This document shows, one piece after another, positions 53,118 to 61,533 of a stretch of DNA of 64,000 nucleotides. The notes under the pieces are model-generated. The model worked only from the letters and a program-made list of their open reading frames with translations, had not been told where the DNA came from and did no database searches. The position numbers and the translations under genes were made by a program. This DNA is from Nonomuraea soli (GTDB lineage: Bacteria > Actinomycetota > Actinomycetes > Streptosporangiales > Streptosporangiaceae), in assembly GCF_013761175.1 (NCBI RefSeq), contig NZ_JACDUR010000004.1, forward strand, positions 372,001 through 436,000, in the 5' to 3' direction. Position 1 is the first letter of the stretch. Each line of letters opens with the position of its first letter.

Positions 53118-55313
53118 ATGGCGATCGGGTTGAGCGAGGAGCACGAGGCGCTCCGCGAGTCCGTGGCGGGCTGGGCCGAGCGGCACATCGCCCCCCGCGA
53201 GACGGCGGAGGGGCGCCCCGGCTTCTGGGCCGGGCTGGCCGAGCAGGGACTGCTCGGACTGCACCTGCCCGAGGAGTCCGGCGGGTCCGGATACGGCCTG
53301 CTGGAGACCGCCGTCGCCATCGAGGCGCTGGCCGAGCGGGTCGCGCCGGGGCCGTACGTGCCCACCGTGCTGGCCAGCGCGGTGATCCACGCCTCCAAGC
53401 GCCACGACCTGCTTGCCGGTCTGGCCGACGGCACGCTGACCGGCGCGGTGGCCCTCACGGGCTCGCTGAGCGGCACCCGCGGCGACGACGGGGTCCTCAC
53501 GATCTCCGGTACGGCGGACCCGGTGCTCGGCGCCGACCTCGCCGACATCCTGGTGCTGCCCGTCGGCACCTCCGAGGGCGAGGAGTGGGTAGCCGTCGAC
53601 GCGGCCGCGCTCACCGTCACCCCGGTCAAGTCCCTCGACATCACCCGGGCCGTGGCCAAGGTCGAGGCCGATGGCGTGGCCGTACCCGCCGAGCGTGTGC
53701 TCGACGGCGTCGAGGGTCCCGACGTGCTCAACCTCGCCGCGATCCTGCTCGGCGCCGAGGCGGCGGGCCTGGCCTCCTGGTGCGTGAAGGCCGCTTCCGA
53801 CTACGCCAAGGTGCGCGAGCAGTTCGGCCGCCCGATCGGCCAGTTCCAGGGCATCAAGCACAAGCTCTCCCGCATGCTCGTCGCGCTGGAGCAGGCGCGT
53901 GCCACGGTGTGGGACGCCACCCGGGCCGAGGGCAAGGAGCTGGAGTTCGCCGCCGCCGTCGCCGGTGTCATGGCGCCCGACGCGGCCGTGCAGTGCGCCA
54001 AGGACGCCGTGCAGACCTTCGGCGGCATCGGCTACACCTACGAGCACGACGCCCACCTCTACCTGCGCCGCGCGCTCACCATCCGGGCGCTGCTCGGCTC
54101 CAGCTCCGAGTGGGCCGCCTCCGTCACCTCTCTCGCCCTGTCCGGTGTCAGCCGCGAGATGGAGATCGACCTGCCCGAGGACGCCGAGCCGCTGCGCGAG
54201 GCGATCCGGGCGGAGATCGCCGCCATCGCCGCTCTGAGCACCGAGCCGAACGGCCACGCCAACCGCGGCAACGACCAGAAGCGGGCGCTGGCCGACCAGG
54301 GCTTCGTCATGCCGCACCTGCCCAAGCCGTGGGGCCGCGCCGCCTCCCCGCTGGAGCAGGTGCTCATCCACCAGGAGCTGCGGGCCGCCAAGGTCAAGCT
54401 CCCGCAGATGATCATCGGCGCCTGGGTGGTGCCCTCCATCGCGGTGTACGGCACGCGCGAGCAGCAGGAGCGTTTCCTGCCGCAGACGCTGTCCGGCGAG
54501 ACGATCTGGTGCCAGCTGTTCTCCGAGCCCGGCGCCGGCTCCGACCTGGCCAACGTGCAGATGAAGGCCGAGAAGGTCGAGGGCGGCTGGAAGCTCAACG
54601 GCCAGAAGATCTGGACCTCCGTCGCGCACGTCGCCGAGTGGGGCATCTGCATCGCCCGCACCGACAGCAGCAAGCCCAAGCACGACGGCATCACCTACTT
54701 CCTGGTCGACATGAAGTCGTCCGGCGTGACGGTGCGCCCGCTCACCGAGATGACCGGCGAGAACCTGTTCAACGAGGTCTTCCTCGACGACGTGTTCGTC
54801 CCCGACGACCTGGTGGTCGGGGAGGTCGACGACGGCTGGCGGGTGGCGCGCAACACGCTGTCCAACGAGCGCGTCTCGTTGTCGTCCGGCTCGGGCGGCA
54901 CCGGCTCGTCCGTGCCCGACCTGCTGGGCCTCGTCGGCCGCCTGGGCCGCGAGCTCACCCCGGCCGAGGCCGTCGAGCTGGCCCACGTCGTGTGCGAGGG
55001 CCACTCGATCAACGCCCTGTCGCTGCGGGTCACCCTCAAGCAGCTGGCGGGCAACGAGCCTGGCGCCGACGCCTCGGTGCGCAAGCTGCTGTCGACCTCG
55101 CACGCCCAGCACGTCTCCGAGACCGCGGTGAACCTGCTCGGCGCCGCCTCCGTGGTCGCGGCCGACATGCGCCTGGGAGACGCGGGTTACTGGAACCGCG
55201 CGGTCCTGGCCACCCGGGCCATGACCATCTACGGCGGTACCACCGAGGTGCAGCTCAACATCATCGGCGAGCGCATGCTCGGCCTGCCGCGCGACCCGGA
55301 GCCCGGCAAGTAG
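53118..55313 (+). CDS. Fused tandem acyl-CoA dehydrogenase (FadE34-like)
   Basis: A 731-residue protein made of two acyl-CoA dehydrogenase units: residues about 1-345 and 360-731. Both end in the family's C-terminal helix motifs (VQTFGGIGYTYEHDAHLYLRR; MTIYGGTTEVQLNIIGERMLG). This fused layout and length match mycobacterial FadE34/FadE22-type enzymes, some of which act on steroid side-chain CoA esters. FAD-dependent alpha-beta desaturation of an acyl-CoA is expected. RBS GAAGGAG precedes the ATG. It shares an operator-like palindrome with the nearby fadD gene, which would supply its substrate. Confidence 0.92.
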   Translation: MAIGLSEEHEALRESVAGWAERHIAPRETAEGRPGFWAGLAEQGLLGLHLPEESGGSGYGLLETAVAIEALAERVAPGPYVPTVLASAVIHASKRHDLLAGLADGTLTGAVALTGSLSGTRGDDGVLTISGTADPVLGADLADILVLPVGTSEGEEWVAVDAAALTVTPVKSLDITRAVAKVEADGVAVPAERVLDGVEGPDVLNLAAILLGAEAAGLASWCVKAASDYAKVREQFGRPIGQFQGIKHKLSRMLVALEQARATVWDATRAEGKELEFAAAVAGVMAPDAAVQCAKDAVQTFGGIGYTYEHDAHLYLRRALTIRALLGSSSEWAASVTSLALSGVSREMEIDLPEDAEPLREAIRAEIAAIAALSTEPNGHANRGNDQKRALADQGFVMPHLPKPWGRAASPLEQVLIHQELRAAKVKLPQMIIGAWVVPSIAVYGTREQQERFLPQTLSGETIWCQLFSEPGAGSDLANVQMKAEKVEGGWKLNGQKIWTSVAHVAEWGICIARTDSSKPKHDGITYFLVDMKSSGVTVRPLTEMTGENLFNEVFLDDVFVPDDLVVGEVDDGWRVARNTLSNERVSLSSGSGGTGSSVPDLLGLVGRLGRELTPAEAVELAHVVCEGHSINALSLRVTLKQLAGNEPGADASVRKLLSTSHAQHVSETAVNLLGAASVVAADMRLGDAGYWNRAVLATRAMTIYGGTTEVQLNIIGERMLGLPRDPEPGK

Positions 55314-55317
55314 GCCC

Positions 55318-55355
55318 CCGGTGGGGGATCGGTGTCAGCACCGATTCCCCACCGG
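55318..55355 (+). terminator. Terminator after the FadE34-like gene
   Basis: A 17-bp stem (CCGGTGGGG-G-ATCGGTG with its complement, one G-T pair) and loop TCAG directly follow the stop codon. Confidence 0.85.
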
Positions 55356-55379
55356 ATCCGGCGCTGTCATCATCGGACC

Positions 55380-57257
55380 ATGAAGGCTGCGCTGGCCGTG
55401 GGCGGCATCGCCGCCGTCGCCTCGGCGATCTCGTTACGGGCCTGGGCCGAGGGTTTCCAGTACGGCGGCAACAGCCCGTTCCTTGTGCTGTCGATGGCCG
55501 TCGCCGTGGTCGTGACCTACCTGGCGGCGCAGCGGCGACGGTCGCTCCTGGCGGTCGCCGCCGCCCTCATGCTCTACCTGGTCTCCACGGCCGTAGCCGT
55601 GGAGCTCGCCGGGCTGCGCGGACAGCGCGACCCCTTCGCGGTGGTGGCGGTGATCGTGCACGCCTGCGGTTACATCCTGCCCGTCGCCCTGCTCCAGGCC
55701 GCCTTCATCGCGGCGGGGGAGCGGCTGGGGGTGGTGCGCCGCCGTGGACGGCTGCTCGCGCGGTGGGTGGTCGGCTACGCGGCGGTCTACTGGATCGTGG
55801 CCGCGCTGGCCGTGCCGGTCGGCGTGCCGTACGAGGACATCCAACCGCTCCTGGACCTCGGCGAGGACTGGAGCTGGGCGCTCGCGCTGCCCTGGATGCT
55901 GGGCGTGCTGGCCGGTCCCGTCGTGATGTGGCGGGCGGTACGGCGGGCACGGGGCGAGCCGCGCGCCCGCGCCCTGGTGGTGGCGGTGCTCAGCCTGGCG
56001 CCGATCGTGACGATCGTGTTCTGCGTGTTGGCGGGCTTCATGGCGTTCGACTTCGGCCTGCTCAGCGTCGAGTTCGGGGAGTGGGCCCTGGCCATCGCCT
56101 TCTCCCTGCCCTTCGTGGTGTGCGCGCCCGGGCTGCTCCACGCCCTGGGCTCCGCGCAGCCCTCCCCTTCCGAGCGCTGGATGCGCGTCCTGGCGACCTT
56201 CGTGGCGCTGCCCCTCGGGATCGTGGTGGTGGCGGTGAGCTCGATCGTCGGGAGCAGGTTCGGTTCCGTGCTGCCGATCGTGGTGGCCACGCTGGCCGTC
56301 GCCGGGGCGATCGCGGTGGTGCGGCGCAGGCTCGTGCGTTTCCTGGTGTTGTGGGCCGACCCGGTGCGGGCGCGCACCGCACGGCTGGTGCGCGAGCACG
56401 ACGGCAGCCTGCGTCCCGCCGCCGGCGTCGAGGCGATCCTGCGGCAGTCGCTGGGGGAGCCGGAGCTCACGCTGCTGCTGCGCCTGCCGGAAGGCCGGGG
56501 GTGGGTGACCGTCGACGGCACGGCGTGTGACGAGCCGGGCACGGCCTTCGGCGACTCGGCGCGGCTCACGGGGCTCACCGAGGACGGCGACCTGCCGGGC
56601 TGCCTGGCCGAGGTGGCCCCCCTGATCGACAGGGCGGTGCTCGAAGTGGCCGTGCGCGACCAGGCCGCCCGCGTCGAGGAGGCCGTCTCCGGCGAGCGCA
56701 GGCGTCTCGAACGCGACCTCCACGACGGCGTCCAGGGGCGCCTGCTCGCGCTGGCCCTCGACCTGAAGATGGCCGAGCACACCGTGGGCGGCGAGGCGCG
56801 GCTCCTGCTGAACGATGCCGCCGAGAGCCTCGGCGCGGCGATCGGCGAGCTGCGCTCCCTGGCCGGCGGCGACATGCCGGAGCTGCTCAGCAGACGCGGG
56901 CTGAAGGCGGCGCTGGCGGACCTGACCGGGCGCATGCCGGTGCCGATCAGCCTGGCCGTCACCGACTTCCGGCTTCCCGCCCAGCAGGAGACGATCGCCT
57001 ACCTGGTCGTCTGCGAGGCGGTCACCAACGCGCTCAAGCACGCCAGGGCCGACTCCATCGACGTGGAGGTCGTGGTGGAGGCGGGCCGCGCGACGGTGAC
57101 CGTGCGCGACGACGGGTGCGGCGGCGCCGACCTGCGCGCGGGGACGGGCCTGCGGGGCCTGGCCGAGCGGGTGCGCAGCGCCGGAGGGCACCTGATGGTC
57201 AGCGACGCCCGGCCGCGCGGCACCGTGCTGGAGGTGACGCTCCCGTGCGAGTCGTGA
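55380..57257 (+). CDS. Sensor histidine kinase (HisKA_3, NarL-type)
   Basis: A 625-residue membrane kinase. About eight to nine helices fill residues 1-325; a cytoplasmic stretch leads to the dimerisation/phosphoacceptor helix with H448 (ERRRLERDLHDGVQGRL) and an HATPase domain (about 535-625; VCEAVTNALKHARAD, RDDGCGG, GTGLRGLAERV). No extracellular sensor domain is evident, so the helices themselves may sense. Its stop overlaps the response-regulator start by 13 bases. Confidence 0.93.
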   Translation: MKAALAVGGIAAVASAISLRAWAEGFQYGGNSPFLVLSMAVAVVVTYLAAQRRRSLLAVAAALMLYLVSTAVAVELAGLRGQRDPFAVVAVIVHACGYILPVALLQAAFIAAGERLGVVRRRGRLLARWVVGYAAVYWIVAALAVPVGVPYEDIQPLLDLGEDWSWALALPWMLGVLAGPVVMWRAVRRARGEPRARALVVAVLSLAPIVTIVFCVLAGFMAFDFGLLSVEFGEWALAIAFSLPFVVCAPGLLHALGSAQPSPSERWMRVLATFVALPLGIVVVAVSSIVGSRFGSVLPIVVATLAVAGAIAVVRRRLVRFLVLWADPVRARTARLVREHDGSLRPAAGVEAILRQSLGEPELTLLLRLPEGRGWVTVDGTACDEPGTAFGDSARLTGLTEDGDLPGCLAEVAPLIDRAVLEVAVRDQAARVEEAVSGERRRLERDLHDGVQGRLLALALDLKMAEHTVGGEARLLLNDAAESLGAAIGELRSLAGGDMPELLSRRGLKAALADLTGRMPVPISLAVTDFRLPAQQETIAYLVVCEAVTNALKHARADSIDVEVVVEAGRATVTVRDDGCGGADLRAGTGLRGLAERVRSAGGHLMVSDARPRGTVLEVTLPCES

Positions 57258-57874
57258 TCGCCGAGGACCTGGTCCTGCTGCGCCAGAGCATCGCCCGCCT
57301 CCTGGAGCAGCACGGCATCGAGGTCGTGGCCCAGGCGGGCGACGCGGCGGCCCTGGTCGACGCGGTCGTGGCGCACCGGCCCGATCTCGTGATCGCCGAC
57401 GTGCGCATGCCGCCGACCTTCACCGACGAGGGGGCCAGGGCGGCGCTGATGCTCCGCGACCGCTATCCGGATCTGGCGGTCCTGATGCTCTCGCACATCG
57501 TCGAGCCCGCCCTGGCCATGCGCCTGGCGGGCGGCCGTCCGGCGAGCTTCGGCTACCTGCTGAAGGACCGCGTGCTCGACCTCGACGACTTCGTGGCCGC
57601 CGTCGAACGGGTCGTCGGCGGCGGCACCGCCATCGACCGGCAGGTGATCGACCACTACCTGGTCGGCACCTCGCTCAGCGGCCGCGAACGCGAGGTACTC
57701 GGCCTGCTGGCCCAGGGGCTGAGCAACCAGGCCATCGCCCGCCACCTGGTGCTGTCGGAGCGCACGGTCGACACGCATCTCGCCTCGATCTTCGTCAAGC
57801 TCGGCCTGCCGCAGGACGGCGAGCACAACCGCCGCGTGCGCGCCACCCTGATGTGGCTGCGGAACCGGAGCTAG
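57245..57874 (+). CDS. NarL/LuxR-type response regulator
   Basis: A 209-residue regulator with a receiver domain (1-120; phosphoacceptor D52 in VIADVRMPP, Lys in LLKDR) and a LuxR HTH (about 145-205; LSGREREVLGLLAQGLSNQAIARHLVLSERTVDTHL). The GTG at 57245 overlaps the kinase gene, so the pair is coupled. Targets are unknown; the adjacent membrane-protein gene 42 bases downstream is the nearest candidate. Confidence 0.93.
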   Translation: MRVVIAEDLVLLRQSIARLLEQHGIEVVAQAGDAAALVDAVVAHRPDLVIADVRMPPTFTDEGARAALMLRDRYPDLAVLMLSHIVEPALAMRLAGGRPASFGYLLKDRVLDLDDFVAAVERVVGGGTAIDRQVIDHYLVGTSLSGREREVLGLLAQGLSNQAIARHLVLSERTVDTHLASIFVKLGLPQDGEHNRRVRATLMWLRNRS

Positions 57875-57916
57875 CACCGAGGCGTACGGCAGGGCCGCAA
57901 ACCTACCGTCAGCCGC

Positions 57917-58561
57917 ATGACCACCATCTCCCTCCTGGGCCGCCTGGCCCCGCTCGGACCGCTCGCCATGGCGGGCTGGGCCCTGTCCGTCCCGTACCAG
58001 CTCTCGGAAGAGCCGCGGACCTGGATCCCCAGGGCGGCCGCCGAGTCCGGCCGCCTCCAGGTGGCCTTCGTCATGCTCCTGCTGTTCGCCATGACCGCCA
58101 CGGCGGGTGCGATCGTCACCGGGCTCGTCGCCAGGCGGGCCTCGCTCGGAATCGGGACGACCGGCCTGGTGCTCACCGTGACCGGCTTCGGCGCGGTCTC
58201 CTTCAGCGGCGCGGGCTACGACGCTGCGGCCGTCGCCGCGCACCGGGTCGGCGCCCCGGCCGAGCGGGTGCTCGCGGAGCTCGACACGTTCGCGGCCCCC
58301 ATGATCGCGGGCGCGGTGTTCGTCCCGCTGATGGCGCTGGGCGTCATCCTCATGGGCGTCGCGTTGTGGCGGGGCAGGGCGGTGCCGCGCTGGGCGGCCG
58401 CGCTGCTGATCGCCGCCTTCCCGGTGATCCTGGTCGGCGGCGCCTTCTCGACCATCGTCAACGCCGCGGGCTGGCTTTTGATGGCCGTGGGCTTCTGGGC
58501 CGCTGGTGAGGCTTTTGTACGGCAAAGCGCGCGCTACCCTGTAGCCCCCTCCGGAATGTGA
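57917..58561 (+). CDS. Polytopic membrane protein of unknown function
   Basis: A 214-residue protein with about five or six hydrophobic helices and small polar loops; no catalytic motif is visible. It follows the two-component system and precedes a larger membrane protein gene by six bases, so the latter pair is likely an operon. Confidence 0.75.
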   Translation: MTTISLLGRLAPLGPLAMAGWALSVPYQLSEEPRTWIPRAAAESGRLQVAFVMLLLFAMTATAGAIVTGLVARRASLGIGTTGLVLTVTGFGAVSFSGAGYDAAAVAAHRVGAPAERVLAELDTFAAPMIAGAVFVPLMALGVILMGVALWRGRAVPRWAAALLIAAFPVILVGGAFSTIVNAAGWLLMAVGFWAAGEAFVRQSARYPVAPSGM

Positions 58562-58567
58562 GCACCT

Positions 58568-60037
58568 GTGACCGTCGTCCGGCGCCTGGCCCCCGCGCTC
58601 CTCGGGGTCGCGCTGGCCGTGCTCGCCCTCGGCCCGGCCCTGGGGCCCGGTTTCGTGCTCCGCTACGACATGGTGTTCGTGCCCGACCCGCCGATCCTGC
58701 CCGACACCGGCGGCTTCCCCCGGGCGGTGCCCAGCGACCTGGTGATGGCGCTCCTGTCGCGGGTCGTGCCCGCGCAGCTCGTGCAGAAGGCCGTACTGGT
58801 GGGGATCTTCGTCCTGGCGGCCACGGGGGCGGCCGCGCTGGTGCCGAAAGGCACCCTGGCCAAGCTCGCCGCGGCGGCCTTCTACGGATGGAACATCTAC
58901 CTGGCACAGCGGCTCCTGCTCGGCCAGTGGGCGTTGCTGCTGGGCGTGGCGGCACTGCCCTGGGCGATCAAAGCCCTCGCCCCCGGCTCCGGGCGCGCCG
59001 CGTGGTGGTGGTTGCCGCTGGCGCTGCTGCCCGCCGCCGTGGGCGGCTTCCAGGCGATGCTCGTCTCGGCGCTGGCGCTGCTGCCCGTCGCCGCCTTCGT
59101 GCGGCGGCTCCCGGCCGCGCTGCTCTGGCTGGCGCTCCTGTCCCTGCCGTGGCTGGTGCCGGCGCTGGCCGCGCAGGCGGTGACGGACCCGGTGGGCGTC
59201 GACGCCTTCGCGGCCCGCGCCGACGGGCCGTTCGGGGTGCTGGGCAGCCTGCTGGCCGGGGGCGGCATCTGGAACGCCGAGGCGGGGGTGCCTGGCCAGG
59301 ACGACTGGTGGCAGGCGACCGCCCGCCTGCTGCTCGCCGTCGCAGGGCTCGCGGGTTTCGTACGGTTGGGCAGGTCGAAGGAGCGCCCTGCATGGTGGAC
59401 GGGCCTGGCGGTGGCCTCGGCGGCGGGCCTTGTGATCGCCGCGCTCGGCCCGCTGGTGCTGGAGCAGCTCATCGCCCTGTGGCCCGGATTCGGCCCCCTG
59501 CGCGACGGGCAGGTCTACGTGGCGCCGATGGTGCTCGCGGTGGCGGTCGGACTGTCGTCGCTGCCGGTGCCCCGGCCCTTGGTCATCGTCGCACCGCTCC
59601 TGGTGCTGCCGACCTTCGCCCTGGGCGCCTTCGGCAGACTCGACGCGGTGCGTTACCCCGGCGACTGGCGGGCCGTCCAGAGGATCGTGAATGAGGATTC
59701 CGCGCCGGGGGCGCTGCTGACGTTGCCGTGGAGTGCCTACCGTGCTCACGCGTGGAACGAGCACCGGGTGATCCTCGACCCGGCGACGAAGCTGTTCGAC
59801 CGCCGTGTGGTGTGGAACGACGGGCTCAGGATCGGCATGGCGGACGGCCGGGTTCTTGTCCTTGATGTCGAAGATCCGCTCGCCCGAAAAGTGGGTGAGC
59901 AACTAGGCCGAAACGTCCTCGACGAGTCCACAATCCGTTACGTTCTGCTTCCCGCAAGTGAGAACACGTTCCTCACGGACGACCCTGCCTGGCGGCCTGT
60001 GTTCCAAGGCCGGGAGCTCTTGCTGCTGCGGCGATAA
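58568..60037 (+). CDS. Large polytopic membrane protein, GT-C-like
   Basis: A 489-residue protein with about ten helices and a C-terminal soluble part (about 375-489; ALLTLPWSAYRAHAWNEHRVI). Helix layout with an extracytoplasmic C-terminal region recalls GT-C glycosyltransferases and integral membrane proteins next to actinobacterial arabinosyltransferases. An acidic pair in the first long loop (RYDMVFVPDPP) could be the catalytic site; this is inference. It starts with GTG 58568. The GT4 and AftD-like genes lie close downstream. Confidence 0.75.
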   Translation: MTVVRRLAPALLGVALAVLALGPALGPGFVLRYDMVFVPDPPILPDTGGFPRAVPSDLVMALLSRVVPAQLVQKAVLVGIFVLAATGAAALVPKGTLAKLAAAAFYGWNIYLAQRLLLGQWALLLGVAALPWAIKALAPGSGRAAWWWLPLALLPAAVGGFQAMLVSALALLPVAAFVRRLPAALLWLALLSLPWLVPALAAQAVTDPVGVDAFAARADGPFGVLGSLLAGGGIWNAEAGVPGQDDWWQATARLLLAVAGLAGFVRLGRSKERPAWWTGLAVASAAGLVIAALGPLVLEQLIALWPGFGPLRDGQVYVAPMVLAVAVGLSSLPVPRPLVIVAPLLVLPTFALGAFGRLDAVRYPGDWRAVQRIVNEDSAPGALLTLPWSAYRAHAWNEHRVILDPATKLFDRRVVWNDGLRIGMADGRVLVLDVEDPLARKVGEQLGRNVLDESTIRYVLLPASENTFLTDDPAWRPVFQGRELLLLRR

Positions 60038-60157
60038 GCAAAAAGTCTGGGGTACCCGAGAGTAACTTGCTTTGTTACGGTTTGACCAATGCACTGGCCA
60101 TGGTCATGAACGCGTTCTAATCTCACAGAACTCGCATGCATCTGGAGGGAGAGCCCG

Positions 60158-60292
60158 GTGGTTCGAATCCTCGCGGCCCTGATCATCGGCGCCGTACTGG
60201 CGGTAGGGGCTTCGGCTGCGGTTGTCAACGTGGCCGCGCCGACCGCGGAGGCGCCGCCCAATCAGCCGCTCTACAACTACGGCAACAGGTGA
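60158..60292 (+). CDS. DUF2613 micro-protein, 44 residues
   Basis: A very short gene starting at GTG 60158 after a strong GGAGGGAG. The product has one hydrophobic segment (about residues 3-28) and the typical DUF2613 end PPNQPLYNYGNR. Homologous mini-proteins occur across actinobacteria, commonly near AftD-like genes; their role is unknown. The helix could be a signal or an anchor, leaving a short external tail. Confidence 0.85.
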   Translation: MVRILAALIIGAVLAVGASAAVVNVAAPTAEAPPNQPLYNYGNR

Positions 60293-60369
60293 CCTTGATC
60301 CTTCCGGCCTGACGGCCAAGTCAACGAGTTCGGGGCGTGGCTTCGCCATGCCCTAGAAGAGGAGCGATC

Positions 60370-61533
60370 GTGGTCATGACCGGTGGGCAGACGGAGACGC
60401 AGACGCTCACCGGACAGCTGAGCGGCCTCCGGGTCGCCCTGTGCAACTTCCGCGAGCCGCGGCAGGCGGCCGCGGGAGGCGCAGAGGAATACGCCTGGCA
60501 GATCAGCCGGTACTTCGTCGCGGAGGGCGCTGAGGTCACCTTCCTGACCAGCAGGGAGCCCGGCCAGTCTCGCCAGGAACGCTGCGACGGCATCGACCTG
60601 CGTCGTATGGGCAACCGCTTCCTGGTCTACCTGCTGGTGCCCCTCTGGCTGCTCCTGCGCCGGCGCCGCTTCGACGTGGTCATCGACTGCATGAACGGCA
60701 TCCCGTTCTTCTCCCCGGTGGTCGTGCGCCGCCGTACCACCGTGATCAGTCTCGTCCACCACGTGCATGACCGGCAGTTCCACGCGTTCTTTCCGCGCTG
60801 GCCGGCCAGGGTCGGCTGCTTCGTCGAAGGACCGGTCGCGCGCCTGGTCTACCGGCGCTGCCCAACCGTGACCGTCTCGGAGTCGTCACGCCACGATCTG
60901 CGCGAGAAGCTGCGGTGGCTCGCCCCGATCCAGGTGATCCCCAACGGCAGCCCCGCCCGCGTCAGGACCGAGGGACCGCCCGCCAGCGGCGAGCCCGCGC
61001 TGGTCTATGTCGGCAGGCTGATCGGGCACAAGCGCGTCGAGCAGGTGGCCGACCTGGCCGAGCAACTCGCCGACGACTATCCCGCGCTGCGCGTGCACAT
61101 CGTCGGCCGCGGCCCCGAGCTGGAGCCCCTCGCCGCGGCCGGGCGCGAGCGGGTGCACGTCCACGGTTTCCTCGACGACCCAGCCAAGGATGCCATCCTC
61201 GCCTCGGCGCTGCTGAACGTCACCGCCTCGGAGTTCGAGGGCTGGGGGCTGACCGTCATCGAGGCCGCCGCGCTGGGCGTGCCCACGGTCGCCTACGACG
61301 TGGCCGGTCTGCGCGATTCCGTGCGCGACGGCGAGACCGGGTGGCTGGTCAAGGAGGGCGAGACCTTCGCCGATGTCGTACGGCGAGCGGTCAAGGAACT
61401 GTCGGACCCGCGACGCCGTACGGAGATCCAGTTGGCGTGCGTGACCTGGGCGGGACAGTTCTCGTGGTCCCGGACCGGCGCTAATATGACCGAGCTCTTG
61501 CTGACAAATTCCGATATCAAGAGATCTGAGTGA
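60370..61533 (+). CDS. Glycosyltransferase family 4 protein
   Basis: A 387-residue GT-B enzyme. The N-terminal acceptor half includes AAAGGAEEYAWQIS; the C-terminal donor half carries LVYVGRLIGHKRVEQV and the E-x7-E motif region (ASEFEGWGLTVIEAAALGVP). It transfers a sugar from a nucleotide donor in the cytoplasm. The GTG at 60370 follows GAAGAGGAG at five bases; ATG 60376 is in frame. Its stop overlaps the AftD-like start by four bases (GTGA), so the two probably act on the same envelope polysaccharide. Confidence 0.92.
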   Translation: MVMTGGQTETQTLTGQLSGLRVALCNFREPRQAAAGGAEEYAWQISRYFVAEGAEVTFLTSREPGQSRQERCDGIDLRRMGNRFLVYLLVPLWLLLRRRRFDVVIDCMNGIPFFSPVVVRRRTTVISLVHHVHDRQFHAFFPRWPARVGCFVEGPVARLVYRRCPTVTVSESSRHDLREKLRWLAPIQVIPNGSPARVRTEGPPASGEPALVYVGRLIGHKRVEQVADLAEQLADDYPALRVHIVGRGPELEPLAAAGRERVHVHGFLDDPAKDAILASALLNVTASEFEGWGLTVIEAAALGVPTVAYDVAGLRDSVRDGETGWLVKEGETFADVVRRAVKELSDPRRRTEIQLACVTWAGQFSWSRTGANMTELLLTNSDIKRSE

